From Cydia pomonella (Eukaryota; Arthropoda; Insecta; Lepidoptera; Tortricidae), in assembly GCF_033807575.1 (NCBI RefSeq), contig NC_084720.1, positions 19,723,570 through 19,787,569 of the forward strand: a stretch of DNA of 64,000 bases. Direction: 5' to 3'. Positions within the stretch are counted from its first letter, which is position 1, and every line of letters begins with the position of its first letter. Positions 12,213-23,604 of this stretch are shown here, piece after piece. The position numbers and the translations under genes were made by a program. The notes under the pieces are model-generated. The model was not told where the DNA came from. It did no database searches and saw only the letters and a program-made list of their open reading frames with translations.

Positions 12213-12325
12213 ATGGTCGGCCCTTTATCATTTGTCACTATGTCTGTCACGTTCTAACAAGTATGTAAGCGTGAAAGTGACGGGCATAGTGACAAGCGAT
12301 AAAAATGGAACCATGATGCCACCGC
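12213..12325. repeat. Foldback family F-CTGTCACG, second of a tandem pair
   Basis: Same architecture as the neighbour: TTTATCATTTGTCACTATGT, CTGTCACGTTCTAACAAGTA, then the inverse, ending GGAACCATGATGCCACCGC. Only about 13 bases separate the two copies, so either one inserted next to the other or the unit was duplicated. Confidence 0.7.
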
Positions 12326-13091
12326 TGAAGTTAGTTTAAAATATACTTTTGAGAAATTAACAAAATAGGAGATCTTGATTGAATGTCATCGGCAGTCTAT
12401 AGCTGCACTAAGTAATGCCCGGTGTCCTTATTTTAGGACGACATAATGTAGATAGGTACCTACCTCAAAAGGGTGAACTTATATTTGAAAAGAAACCAGC
12501 TTTTTTCTAAACTATTAGTTTTTAAAAAGGATAACGACTACGTGGTATTTTTAGAACAAAAGGTGTTTTAGCCTTAAAATGTCTTCGATTTTTAGGAGAT
12601 TAGTGTAGTAGTAGTAGTAAGTAGACCAACAAATTATTTTATCGTATGTTATCTTATGTATATGTCCTTCCTACCTAATTATTATTTATTTATTATCTAA
12701 TATCCGGTTAAATTTTATGGGCTTGTCAGGAATTTTCAATTAACCCTATAGTTCAAATGATGCTGTCATTAAAACGCTGTAGTTGCCACCTGCTCGAGGG
12801 GAGACCGGGGAAAGTTGGAAACTTTGGGACGCGTAGTAGTTGCGCTTGTCACGGGCACCGCGGGACCGCCGTCACCGCTTTGATAACAAATTAGTAAACA
12901 ACTTACATTCCAATTGCGAAGGCTTAGACAAACTGAAGGTGATTAAAATCGCCCGCTTCAACGTAGTTCTAGTAGTTTTAACAGCGACAGAGGATTTGGT
13001 ACAACAACTTACACTTAATCATTTTAGAGATCCCTAGAATGAAAGAATTAGGTATAGCATAGAGAAATGTGTAGCTTAGAGTGCCCACTCC

Positions 13092-13116
13092 ATATATATA
13101 TATATATATATATATA
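13092..13116. repeat. TA microsatellite
   Basis: About twelve TA units in a row. Confidence 0.9.
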
Positions 13117-13214
13117 CAAATCACTTGTAAAATGAGCGTAATAAAAGCTTAATACATATAAACCTTTACGCGAGTTTCAAACTTATTAACACGTTTTACT
13201 ATACCTCTTATACG

Positions 13215-13470
13215 ATTTCATCTTTATTTATCTTTCATCTTTAGGATAGTTTTTTATAATATGGATATAAAAGTAAAATACAAAAAGAAGACAAAATACA
13301 TATAAATCTATTATAAAAACACCTGTGGGTGCAGGGCCCAAGCTGCCGGTGGTCAGGGCTGGCAGAGAGAGAGAGGAACCGCCGGACTATCCGCGCTGAG
13401 TCCAAGACCACCGCCTTCTGCATCTGACCCTTGATCCAACCACCCAGCGAGACTCTTTCAAGGTGTATAC
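13215..13470 (-). mobile_element. LINE 3' fragment
   Basis: On the minus strand a short open segment (AVVLDSARIVRRFLSLSA) is followed by an untranslated part and a tail of AAAGATGAAAGATAAATAAAGATG type at about 13215-13245. A coding end, then an AT-rich UTR, then a short tandem tail, is the layout of a 5'-truncated non-LTR retrotransposon. I cannot assign the clade. Confidence 0.5.
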
Positions 13471-14115
13471 AATTATTATTATTAACAATTACTAAGGAAA
13501 CTCATCCGTGGAACGAGCACTCTGCCTAATCTTACTGTAGTGATTATATAGTATTACTATGATCATAGGCAATTGCAACACACCGCGCGAAAGTAACTAT
13601 TTGTTTTCGTAACTTCTTACGCAATTATGTAACTGCACCTATACCTACCTACATTTTTACCATTTGCAGAACTCCCTTCTGCCCATCTCGCCTTGATGTT
13701 ACAGATCTCGAAGCCACTTGACACTGGTTTTACCGTAGTATGCGACTCGCTTGCACAGTAAACACAGGGCCAAGTCGCAATAGGGAGCCAACTAACATGA
13801 AACATTTACACACCTTAATGACTGCGTCAACTTGGAGTGGCAGCAGCTACTAATTATACTTACTAGTATGGAAACTTGAGTTTGATAAATTTGAGTTTAG
13901 TTTAGCGCAATAATCTTTGAAGTATTTAATTATTTACTTGCACTACTAGTCGTGAGATGTGAGATTACTATTTATATTGAGTGGTGACCGCGGGACCCCG
14001 TGCCAATTACTGGGACAACAACCTTCGGGAAAAACAGTGTCTTCAACTTCACCATTTATTCAGCAAATAGGCTACAAGGGAACTTTTACACGTCAACATA
14101 GAATTTACATACAAG

Positions 14116-14183
14116 CAAAAAAACATATCAACATATCAAAAAAAAACATATCAACATATCAAAAAAAACATATCAACATATCA
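14116..14183 (+). repeat. Minisatellite, three units of about 23 bases
   Basis: The unit is a run of A followed by CATATCAACATATC. Three consecutive units differ only in the length of the A run. This creates the repeated HINISK-like residues in the open frame 13959-14222, which is therefore not a gene. Confidence 0.85.
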
Positions 14184-14454
14184 ATGCAGACTAAAGTATT
14201 ATTATTCCTAAGAGATGTATGAAGTCTCTTAATGTCGAATTACAAAAAAAACTATAATATTAAAAAAAAACACAACCAGATATAAATGTAAACGTTGAAA
14301 AAGTAACTCATGGCATGATCTACCTGTACATTATACAAAATGGTACTCTGTTCGTGTCAGATGTGATACCTATAGTCGGCATAATGATAATTTTAAGTCC
14401 TTTTGTATTTATTATAATTTAGTACACTCCTAGAATTATTTATCTGAACAAATG

Positions 14455-14556
14455 AACTGGAAGATATCTCTGAAAGGGAAAAGTTCGCCTTTGTACTAAT
14501 GATGTGATTTTTCCTGTTTTATGTTTATTTTTTGTGCAATAAAGTGTTTTACTACT
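14455..14556 (+). repeat. Retroposon 3' end, copy 1
   Basis: GGAAGATATCTCTGAAAGGG, AAGTTCGCCTTTGTACTAAT and TTTTTGTGCAATAAAGTGTT match 28453-28555 almost base for base. AATAAA lies a few bases before the end. The sequences upstream of the two copies do not match, consistent with independent 5' truncation. Confidence 0.65.
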
Positions 14557-16325
14557 ACTTCTACTTTTTACTCTACATACACAACGCCAGCATCACGATA
14601 CTCAATGAGGTTTTTATGCCGTTGTGAGTATAAAGTGCGCTCGTGGCGACTATCTAATGAGTTATTCATAGCAGTGGCTAATTTTCACCATCGGTCCCGT
14701 GTGAATACAACTTTTTTTGGCAATTTTATACATACACACGTTAGTGAGACATATAACAAGTCTGTGAACACAATTCTACCTTACATTGGGACATCAAAAT
14801 CATATCTAGATGATACCTCTCGTCGCCTGTGCATCTCGCTTGTGCGAATACATGTATATAATATAGTCCGTGACACATAAATTGGTCTCTGTATCACGTA
14901 ATTAAGCTTCTTTATGCTGTAGCCAGTACACACTGCACTCGTTTGGAAGAGTTGATGAATTATTCATCTGGCGTGGCTAAGGCTGCCCGTGGGGCCCGTG
15001 AAAGTAACTTGTTTCTTTTGGTGCTCCCCAGCTGTCCGCGTTTCACACCATTTGCATATTTTTCGGTCGCTGCGCTGTTGCAATATAAGCTTGTTAGAAA
15101 CTAGGTAATCATCATTATAATAATTATGCAGGACACATACTTTTATTGTCAACAAACTTGTACATTTTCTGTGTGTATCTAACTCAAAACAACATCTCAG
15201 TGCAACGAAACATTGCACTTTAATATAACCTAAAAAGCAGGACATTCATCTTCAATTCTAGAATCGCAAATAGCATCCTGAATGATAGCAGAGAGGTGGG
15301 ATTTGGATATTCTCCGCCGATATACAAGGTCGGTATATGATGTCAAATCTTATATCATGTCGTGTCGTACGACTTAAGAAATATAAGGTATTTTATGGGA
15401 CCTGTTAATATCAGGTAGTTTACTAATGCAGTTTTATAAATGTCTTGTAACTAACCCGAGGAATCTGATCGATCTGCGGATCTGAGGAATCTGTAATTTT
15501 TTTTTATTGTACCTAAACTAAACCGTTGCATTCAATAACTGTTTTATTGCATTTGCGATATTTTTGTTAATCTTGATGACATGGCATCAATCGTTCCATT
15601 GAAATTATTTGACAAACCGTTCGCCTCTCTATAGAGAACTTATGAGATGAAGGGTAAATTACCTAATTAGGAAATAATAAAACGCTTGAGTAGGCCAGAC
15701 GTAAGTCGAAAATGTCTCAACATGTTTCGCTCAACACTGGAGGAGCTTTATCTGATGTCGCGTTAGTTAACCGACGCAGACACACACAAAAAGTTTTGAA
15801 AATGCTTTAAATAAGTGATTTTAAAACTGAGGTGCATTCACATAAAATAGATAATATATAATGGTGCAAAACTAAATCAGTTTGGGCAAATACCTCATTA
15901 CGGAATTAATCAGAAATGCCAATTCTACTATTGTAATTGGAAACATAAATTCAGTGCATTACTTAGTACTTTGCTACTGAATATAAATTACTCCAGGACT
16001 TTCTATCGATATTTTGTAGTAATTGGTACGAACAAAATGATCATTTAGTTATTTATACACCGTGTTTTTTTTAAACTCCATTAATTTCAAGGGTGCATTC
16101 CTGAGCTGAAATTAAGTCACTTTCTCAAAGGCACTGGTGATCTAATTAAGTCTATTTTGGAGATAAATAATAATGTACTTATCTGATAAGTCCCCTACGT
16201 GTGTGTACACTGACTTTAGGGCCTTTTTACATATTGATTAGTGTCTACGAGTTTATACATTTGTTACTAAATACTATCATGGACGATCTATGTTCGAAAT
16301 GTATATAGTTTCCAATTGGACTTAA
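14557..16325. other. Non-coding, no gene seen
   Basis: No gene or clear repeat edge. The open frames at 14521-14880 (plus) and 14964-15245 (minus) have no recognisable domain and no supporting splice or promoter context. Confidence 0.4.
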
Positions 16326-16329
16326 TAAT

Positions 16330-16470
16330 ACTTTAGTTTGCATTTATATTTTTAGTTAATTGTATTTGATAATTGTTGATGTGCTTTTTTTGCTTGTTGA
16401 CATTCCATGTTGACGTGTAAAAGTGCCCTTGTGGCCTATTTGCTGAATAAATGTTGAAGTAGAAGTTGAA
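16330..16470 (+). repeat. Retroposon 3' end
   Basis: TTGACATTCCATGTTGACGT, GTAAAAGTGCCCTTGTGGCC and TATTTGCTGAATAAATGTTG form a 3' end common in lepidopteran retroelements, with AATAAA next to a GTTGAAG-type short tail. No coding part is left. Confidence 0.5.
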
Positions 16471-16833
16471 ATTATAAATTCATTACAATATTAAACTAGA
16501 AACATCAATTCCCAGCGCCAATGCAAATATAAATGTCAGCGCACTAATGAGTCCGCTCTCTTGATATTTGGTCGTTCGATTAAGCTCTGTGGAGACCGAG
16601 GAGTCGCGATAGGTCGGTGGTTTAATTGGAGACAGCTTGAGTACTGATTACCACTGCTAGATAGAGGGATCAGAAAGATCTAATTTTTTTTATCAATATA
16701 TGGGTATGAACTAAATTGACCCAAAGACCTTATTTATATACTAACAGTGGCATATTAAATAATAATGCCTAATCTTAAACACTAAAAATCATTTTGGCGA
16801 CACTACACGAGGATTCAGATTTAACAACCTGTT

Positions 16834-17163
16834 CATCGTCATCTTCCTCGCGTTGTCCCGGCATTTCGCCACGGCACATGGGAGCCTGGGGTCCGCTTGG
16901 CAACTAATCCCAAGATGTGCATAGGCACTAGTTTTAACGAAAGCGACTGTCATCTGACCTTCCAACCCAGAGGGTAAACTAGGCCTTATTGGGATTAGTC
17001 CGGTTTTCTCACGAAGTTTTTCTTCACCGAAAAGCGACTGGTAAATATCAAATGATATTTCGTACATAAGTTCCGAAAAACTCATTGGTACGGGCCGGGG
17101 TTTGATCCCGCAACCTCCGGATTGCAAGCCGCACGCTCTTAGCGCTAGGCCACCAGCGCTTCT
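16834..17163 (-). mobile_element. tRNA-derived SINE, near full length, with 17-bp target duplication
   Basis: On the minus strand the element begins GAAGCGCTGGTGGCCTAGCG (A-box-like) and has GGTTGCGGGATCAAACCCC (B-box-like), then a body with CCAGTCGCTTTTCGGTGAAG, TACCCTCTGGGTTGGAAGGT, GGGATTAGTTGCCAAGCGGA and ATGCCGGGACAACGCGAGGA. It would be transcribed by RNA polymerase III and mobilised by a LINE (known of the class). AGATTTAACAACCTGTT flanks it at 16817-16833 and 17164-17180, a target duplication. The minus-strand open frame at 16789-17127 lies in this SINE and is not a gene. Confidence 0.9.
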
Positions 17164-17164
17164 A

Positions 17165-17335
17165 GATTTAACAACCTGTTATGTTTCTGAACTGGTTTGG
17201 ATACGATCTTGACGATCGTTTTCGTAATTAGCGCACATCTCACTTTCGACTTTCACATTATTTCGCATGCACCAATCAGCGTGAGCGATCTTCTTGGTAA
17301 AATAAATGAGATAAAACAGTAACAAGTTGTCAAAT
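17165..17335. repeat. Foldback family F-GATACGACC, target of the SINE
   Basis: Left end ATTTAACAACCTGTTATGTT pairs with the inverse of the right end (ATTTGACAACTTGTTACTGT). Inner parts include GGATACGATCTTGACGATCG and the inverse with GATCGCTCACGCTGATTGGT. Other copies are at 23605-23775, 35450-35620 and 38923-39075. The SINE at 16834-17163 entered at its left end. Confidence 0.7.
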
Positions 17336-18121
17336 ATGAAACGGGCCCCTGGTTAGGTAAAATTAGTTAGGTATCCCACATGATTGATGTTACATTGGAT
17401 TCGTTTATTATGAGATCATTTTTAAGCCATCAACTATAGATTAAAAAAAAATGCAAGCTACTCGTAAGTAGTACCTCCAGTTATTGTAGCTGTTTAACGC
17501 TTTGCTACCACTGTGCGCTTGTGTACTGATGAGTAGTTAGTGCCAGTCATAGTATGCGCTTGGTGGTGCAGGATCTAGTGAAAGGCAGTCTATGCCAGAG
17601 TGGCATCGTGGCACGGCATTGTTGGATCTGCTGGGCGGCGATTGTTAGCGCAAATAGTTTCTTTGTCACCAATTATCTTTTGTTCATTTCAAATTGAAAA
17701 GTAAAGTCATTTGCTAGAAAAACGGTTTGAACCGCTTTGGAAGAACCCGAGTATTTTCAAAAGTTAATTTTATTTCTTAAAATAAAAATATTGGTGAGAA
17801 GTAATTTTGAAAGAGTTTTTAGGTATTGTAGTGTACGTAAAACGAAACGAATTTAAAGGTACCTATACGCTACGGTATTATGAGGCTGCGCTATACTTGG
17901 AGTAACTTAGTTTTTCGCGAACGTCACATACATACCTATTTTTAGGTACTTTGAATATGCACCGCTGACGAAAAGGAGGTCTAGTAATTTAGGCCCTTCG
18001 TGTACAGGCTGGTGAACATAAACCAACTCACTTTAGGTAATAGGTATGTGTAATACATACCTATTACCTACGTCGGCGTTTTAGGAAATATACAACAACG
18101 CGCACCTCGTAAATCTTACAA
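17336..18121. other. Non-coding, no gene seen
   Basis: No recognisable feature except a short inverted pair around 18030-18070 (GGTAATAGGTATGTGT and ACATACCTATTACC). Confidence 0.4.
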
Positions 18122-18294
18122 GCGTATTCTAATTTTAATTATAGCATACATGTTCGATCTGGACCGGACTGTCAGTGTCAAAAGTGACGTTTTTGGTAAA
18201 GAAATGTCACTTTGGACACTCACAGATATGACTTATCTACTCGTATATCTAATCCAGATGAAATTCATATCCTATAATTAAAATTAGAATACGC
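18122..18294. mobile_element. Palindromic MITE (GCGTATTCTAATTTTAATTA ends)
   Basis: GCGTATTCTAATTTTAATTA at the left is repeated in exact inverse at the right (TAATTAAAATTAGAATACGC). The centre holds TGTCAGTGTCAAAAGTGACG followed by its partial inverse, the core of family F-GTGAC. Length is 173 bases, with no coding capacity. Confidence 0.8.
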
Positions 18295-18359
18295 ATATAA
18301 AGCCCAAAACACTAATTACTGTAAGAATTGAATGTATTTATGAATTTCACATATGTATG

Positions 18360-18604
18360 TACAGTCAGCATCAAAAATAGCGGATGAAGCAACGCGTCAA
18401 AAGTATCTGATATTCCGGATAACTTCTCCAAACGTAGATAAATTTCTAAAATTCACGTTAACAAGTATATCTTTTACAGTCTTAATTGTTCTATATTAAA
18501 AAATAAATCCCTTTTGTTAAGCTGTTACAGAATGGTAGATACTTATGAAGTTATTTGATGATTTGATGATGTTATTTGATCCGTTACTTTTGATGCTGAC
18601 TGTA
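18360..18604 (+). mobile_element. MITE M2 (TACAGTCAGCATCAA), copy 1
   Basis: The ends are TACAGTCAGCATCAAAAATA and the inverse TTACTTTTGATGCTGACTGT-A. The interior has CTGATATTCCGGATAACTTC, AAAATTCACGTTAACAAGTA and TGTTAAGCTGTTACAGAATG, shared with the copies at 24815-25050 and 58470-58681. TA ends fit Tc1/mariner-type mobilisation (inference). Confidence 0.9.
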
Positions 18605-20265
18605 CAACGGAACAAACTGATTTGTGATTCACCATAGAACGTTTTCACCATAAATATCATAATTATTTTACTTTTTAAATGAATGTAAGTATCTATATAA
18701 TGCCAAATACGTAATGCATGTGAAAAGGTTTTACAGTGGGTCAGGATTCAGGAATCAAGTTGTTCGGGCAGAATCGCTATATTTAAGTAAGATAATTGTA
18801 TATATTTATACTAACTTAAGCCGCATAAATTAAGCATTACCATTACAAGAGTCAGTGGTAGCTTACCATTAACCAGGTCGCACGCTTTTTTGCCACCATC
18901 GAGGTATGAAAAAAGTTTCAAACTATTGGATCTGCGTCGCGCGTCGTCACACCAATTCGCGCTAAAGCCGATATATCAATAAAAGTTTTTCAGTCTCGAT
19001 CCAGACGGTAAACGGGCTAAGCCTGGCTCAGCCCCTTGTGCATGAATTCAGCGTGCGATTATAGAGCGCAGACCCAAGACAGCCGAATATTTTGACTTTG
19101 CAATAGGCGTGTAATAGGCACCGGGATGAGATTTAACACAAAATTCCAGTAATACTGTATTATGGTTTATCATAAGTACTATATACAAATCACTTCAGTC
19201 TCCCTTATGCGTATAATAGGAAATCCCTTATCGGGTGAGGAGCACTTCGCTCAATCGGTTTTTAGTATTTTAATCTCTTAATACCTACTTACGTGTATAC
19301 AAGATTGTTTGCCTATCACATAATAAAGAATGTTTACTCGCGTTTTAACAATTCACTTCCTTTTTAGGTTTGAGCGTGCAGTGAGGTCAGCCGTCGCTGG
19401 ACGCTACACTTTGACGCTTGTCCGCTGCGCGCCCCGCCGCCCGCTCCGCGTGGAGGTCCGCTCAGGACAATGGCATGTGTAAGCCTACGTCAACAGTGAT
19501 AGAAGTGACAATAGGGTGTCAACTATTGGATCAAGTTAAGGACAAACTCAAGCACGTCGAGCACTGGCACGTTTACGCTACACTGTGCAATCCCACTGGT
19601 AATTTCAGCGCAGCATGCAGTGGGGCGTGCGATACGCGTCCTTGACCTGTGTATAGATTTTGACATGTGTAAATAATTATCGTGATTTTGATGTTGATAT
19701 GATACGATCGCTAGTGCGTGTGAAATGCGCTGTGAGTCTTGTCGTCAGGCGTCGCTCTGCCTTAATGATCGTCGTGGTGCGAATAAGGTCGTGACATATC
19801 ATAAACAAAACAGGTGGTTAAAATCGGTCTCATTGTTACACAAATACAAACATGCGAGCGGCTCGAGTGCACGTTGCTTAAAATCTTTTGCGCTTGACGC
19901 CACGCTTCCGCCCCGCCGCCCGCTCCGCTGGACGCTCGCTACTGATGCTCTACACTTGATTAATGAGCTTGTCGCTGTCGCGATTACTTCTCCCTGACGT
20001 ATTGCTCGGCCTCGGTGTCGCATCAACACATATTAATTACTCTCATCTCTTCGATTTATGAACAAGCGTTGTTCGACGCTCAACGTTCCAATTTTCCCGC
20101 TCATTTTGTTTTGAGGCTTTTGGCCTTTAATCTTTCAATGTGAAAAAGACATCGCATGGTAAAAATAATGGCTTTCAAACTGAAGTTCGTGAATTAAAAT
20201 ATCTTAGACTTGTTCTCGAAACTTATGTAAGAAATTATTGAAGAATATGTTGTTTTTGTGTTAAG
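18605..20265. other. Non-coding with a GC-rich core, no gene established
   Basis: At about 19370-20030 the sequence is GC- and CpG-rich. GCCCCGCCGCCCGCTCCGC occurs near 19429 and again near 19909, each close to a GGACGCT motif. CTTCCTTTTTAG before 19370 resembles a splice acceptor. The open frames here (19418-19645, 19725-19997 and the minus frame 19799-20029) resemble no family and are explained by GC-rich composition. A promoter or first exon is possible but unsupported. Confidence 0.3.
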
Positions 20266-20267
20266 AT

Positions 20268-20420
20268 AGATAGATAGATTTATTTATTTCATAATACAGA
20301 TTACATTATAAATTGCAGGCATGTCAATCTACAAGAATTCATATTATGATCGTCAAAACAGGTATACAAAAACATAATCAATAAAATTTCAATTCAAAAA
20401 TTAAATAATTACAGGATACT
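20268..20420 (-). repeat. Retroposon 3' end
   Basis: On the minus strand the segment ends in GAAATAAATAAATCTATCTA with TAGA tandem units. It contains GATTGACATGCCTGCAATTT. The layout is a retroposon 3' tail, with no coding part. Confidence 0.45.
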
Positions 20421-20433
20421 AGTATTTTAATAG

Positions 20434-20565
20434 TACATTACGATACAAGTGCGAAGAATAGGAAATTCGAAACGAGTGGCGATAAATTAAAACACGACCG
20501 AAGGGAGTGTTTTAAATCGACACGAGTTGCGAATTACCTATTCGCACATGTATCGTACAACGTTT
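20434..20565. repeat. Foldback repeat with a TACGATACAAGTGCGAAGAA arm
   Basis: The left arm TACGATACAAGTGCGAAGAA, TAGGAAATTCG pairs with the inverse of CGAATTACCTATTCGCACAT, GTATCGTA at the right. Between them lies AAACACGACCGAAGGGAGTG and TTTTAAATCGACACGAG. This is a common lepidopteran non-coding repeat. Confidence 0.65.
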
Positions 20566-20804
20566 TACAATACATATGGCCCTTTAAATGTTCGACACAG
20601 TAACGTAATATGCTACTTCTCGCACTAGTGCTATAAAGTAGCCCCATATGTACTGTAAAATAATGTCAAGAGAATGATCACATTATGTGAATACTTATAA
20701 GAATTTAAAGAGCGTTGGGCATCCAAATAATAATAATCGTACAAATTTAATTCAAATAGTAAAGAAACTTGAGCAGGAATATAATGCGTGATATAAACTT
20801 AGAC

Positions 20805-21225
20805 TTAAGACGAAAGGGGACGACCGCTTCTCCATACAAAAGTAGTCCTCATTTTCCTCTTTGGATGTAATTAATAATATTTTTTTTTTACGCAATAAAT
20901 GATTTATTTACAACGAAACACAAATTCGTAGGAACATAATAAAACACATAAATTAAAAACTTACGCAATTTGATATATAATAACCATATTATATACCCTT
21001 TCGTTTAAATTTTTTCAATGTTTTGATTGTTACAAAAAAAATTATGAAATTTGTTTTTCGCTCCTAACCCTTGTAAATATCAAAAAAAAAAAAAAAAGCA
21101 AGCAAAGGTGCATTGCATAGGTTTGTTCAATAATAAGTTGTATAAATTTTTTTCATAATATCAATATCCAGGGAGGAAAACGGGGACTACTTTTATAGGA
21201 ACATGGTCGTCCACTATCTTTTTAA
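20805..21225. mobile_element. MITE M1, second copy
   Basis: Left arm GGGGACGACCGCTTCTCCAT, ACAAAAGTAGTCCTCATTTT, CCTCTTTGGAT; right arm ATCCAGGGAGGAAAACGGGG, ACTACTTTTATAGG, then GGTCGTCCACTATCTTTT. The middle (about 20880-21165) is AT-rich with a 15-A run near 21083. Same family as 5221-5516. Confidence 0.75.
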
Positions 21226-22529
21226 TAAGAATAAATATGTATAGATATTAACAATAGATTAAGAATTCTCTTATCCTCTCGAAATAAGTATAGATATCTA
21301 GTTGAGTAGAATTGAAAACTTGTGTTAGTATTCCTACTTTAAAAACATGAAAAAAATTAACAGTTTAAATATTTTTTTATAACAAAATAAAATTAATAAT
21401 ATTGCTACTTATATGCCACAAAAGTTCCAGCGTCTGCCGACACTCATGTCCGCTCGGTAAGCTACAATGCTTTGCCTTCTTGCAATTATTTTAATCGGCG
21501 CACGGCTGTCCGCGTTTATTGTTTCACTTTGCAAAACAGTTTCACAAACTGTAATACAAAAGAGCTTCATAATTAAGGGAAATTGAATTAATTTGGAATA
21601 CAGATTAATGTGTATTGAAACTTTTATGTCTTGTAATCACTGTTCGAAATGAAGATTAAACTAAGCCACGATAAAAAAATATTGTTTTAATAATATAATA
21701 TTTCAGTTGTCGGCAATATTTCCGATATTATTCAGCGGGAATGTTGTAATTATTTTATTTTTATTTTCCATTTTGGCACATACTTAATTTTTTTTTATAT
21801 TTCATTGGAAAACTTCATGGAACTGGAACTTTCATGGAATATTTAAGAGAAAATTTGTAGTGTTTTTGATCTTTCACCGACACCTGTAAAATTTCTACCG
21901 CTTTACGCTTTAAAAGTTGAATGTCCAATTCGTCCTTTATGTTTTCTATGTATTTAATGAAAGCTACTGCAATTAGTTTCAATATCATTAGCCAATTAAA
22001 TCTGTATTTTTTTGCTCTAGTCATGGAACGTATGGCGCCATTCATTTTCAAAATGACAAATAGCAATGAAAAATTAAACTTCAGCAGCTCTTTGGTTCTT
22101 GTTTATGGTAAAATGTTGCCAGCGATTAAAAACTGATGGTAAATACTTGTTTTAGAGGATTTATCTATACCATTCCATTACTGCTGCCTGTTCCATTATA
22201 GGGGCGGTTTACTATATATAGCAAAATGAAGCGTCGGACGCCTCGGCCCGGATTGTTCTAGCGTGAGTCATCCTTCAAAATCCCTAGTTATCAGAAACAA
22301 TATAGAATTCCCAATGGAGTGCTCAGTCGTATTCAATAGAAGTCTAGCTAACTTAACTAATACAATGTTCGTCCGATGTTCCTTTCAAACGATTCAGTCG
22401 GTGTCTGCGGCTTTCTCGGTGAGTCAGGCGAAGGGACAATTTAATCAGTTCGGCTCAATCAATAGATTCGTCCGTCACTTCGCCTGAGTACGTAATTGGA
22501 GGGCATGTCCCTCTAGTTGTGTATGTTTG
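21226..22529. other. Non-coding, no gene seen
   Basis: Open frames at 21815-22066 (minus) and 21921-22136 (plus) overlap each other and resemble nothing known. The open frame at 22263-22487 is also unrecognised. No repeat edge was identified. Confidence 0.4.
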
Positions 22530-22590
22530 TGTAGTCAGCATCAATTGTGGCGGATGAGACTGCGCAACACTTTCTAATACCTAAACAAAA
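22530..22590 (+). repeat. Left-end fragment of MITE M2
   Basis: GTAGTCAGCATCAATTGTGG then CGGATGAGACTGCGCAACA matches the left end of M2 (TACAGTCAGCATCAATAGTA, GCGGATGAAACAACGCG). The interior and right end are missing. Confidence 0.6.
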
Positions 22591-22760
22591 AGAGGTGTGA
22601 GTCTATCTATGTCTACCGTGGTCTGCGTCTTTTATTACGTTTATTCTATAAAATACATTTTCTATTATTAAATTTTAAGTTGTACATAATTACCCTAGAT
22701 ATGTTATGTCCAAATCCAAATTGGAGGGTAATATGTTAAACAATTAGAGAGCGGCAGATA

Positions 22761-23334
22761 TTTTCAAAACGTGATATGTGACGCTAACACTCTTCCGAGT
22801 GTTTACATATTAAGCGCATGTAAGTATGTTAGAGCTAACGTGGATAAATACGCTACCCATTCGCAGGCCCGTAGAATTAACCGGTTAATCGTCCCGCGGT
22901 GCAGGCTCGCAAGGGCCCGAAAGTCACTTGGGATCTTAGGCGTAAAATTGTATAACTTGCTACCTGAGGAAATAAAACTAGCAAAAACGAATAAAAAGTT
23001 TGACCAAAATCTTAAAGCAATGTTAACTGACTTAGCATGCTACAGCGTCGACGAATTTGTTGAATCGTGTACTAAGTAGGTAATTTATATATAAACAAAT
23101 TTTTAATTTTTTACCTTATAAATAACATGATGACTTGAAAGACATATGCGACCTATTGAATACTGATTATGTATTTGTTTTGCTTTAAACATATTTTTTA
23201 TTTTATAATAAGTGACATTTATCCAAAAAATGCTGTGTACCTACTAGTATTAGTTGAATATGTACCTAACTCAAAATGACCTGTAAAACATTGACTTTTA
23301 CCAATAAATTTCTTGTATCTTGTATCTTGTAGGG
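22761..23334 (+). mobile_element. 5'-truncated LINE with a perfect 10-bp target duplication
   Basis: GCGGCAGATA is present at 22751-22760 and again at 23335-23344, flanking an insert of 574 bases. The insert holds the last third of a reverse transcriptase open frame (to 23079), an AT-rich UTR with CCAATAAA, and a tail of TTGTATC tandem units. Clean duplication, 5' truncation and a tandem tail together show target-primed insertion of a non-LTR retrotransposon. Confidence 0.9.
22771..23079 (+). pseudogene. C-terminal remnant of LINE reverse transcriptase
   Basis: The readable protein, about 100 residues, matches the region after the reverse transcriptase core of CR1/Jockey-group elements. LPSVYILSACKYVRAN is the usual TLPSLYI...YV segment, then LGILGVKLYNLLPEEIK (the NKLPEEIK segment), and it ends CYSVDEFVESC. 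The polymerase core with the FADD motif and the endonuclease are absent because the insert is 5'-truncated. The same C-terminal layout appears in 26595-27732 and 49862-50349, but the three are clearly different families by sequence. It is not expected to be expressed or functional. Confidence 0.75.
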
Positions 23335-23604
23335 GCGGCAGATACGTTTGGAACGCAGTTCTATTCGGTACTATTGATGATGACCGATGATGATGATGTT
23401 TGTACGAGTAGGTACATTATCCGGTAGTGTTTTAAGTACCTAACATTAGGGGCTGAATTTACAGGACCTGGGACAACCTGGGACAGTTTGGGAAAGCTAG
23501 TTTGTAATATGCCTTCCTAAAAAATGAATTAGCTTTAAGTATCTCTTTAAATGTGAAATATTCTGGAACCCACTCATAACATAATACGGAATTGTGGAGG
23601 CCGA

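Noticed and set aside
14116..14183. Possible CRISPR-like array
   Set aside because: Three adjacent near-identical units with no unique spacers; a minisatellite in an animal genome.
14521..14880. 119-codon plus-strand open frame
   Set aside because: It begins in a retroposon 3' tail and shows no domain or conserved pattern.
16789..17127. 112-codon minus-strand open frame
   Set aside because: It lies almost wholly in a tRNA-derived SINE flanked by a 17-bp duplication.
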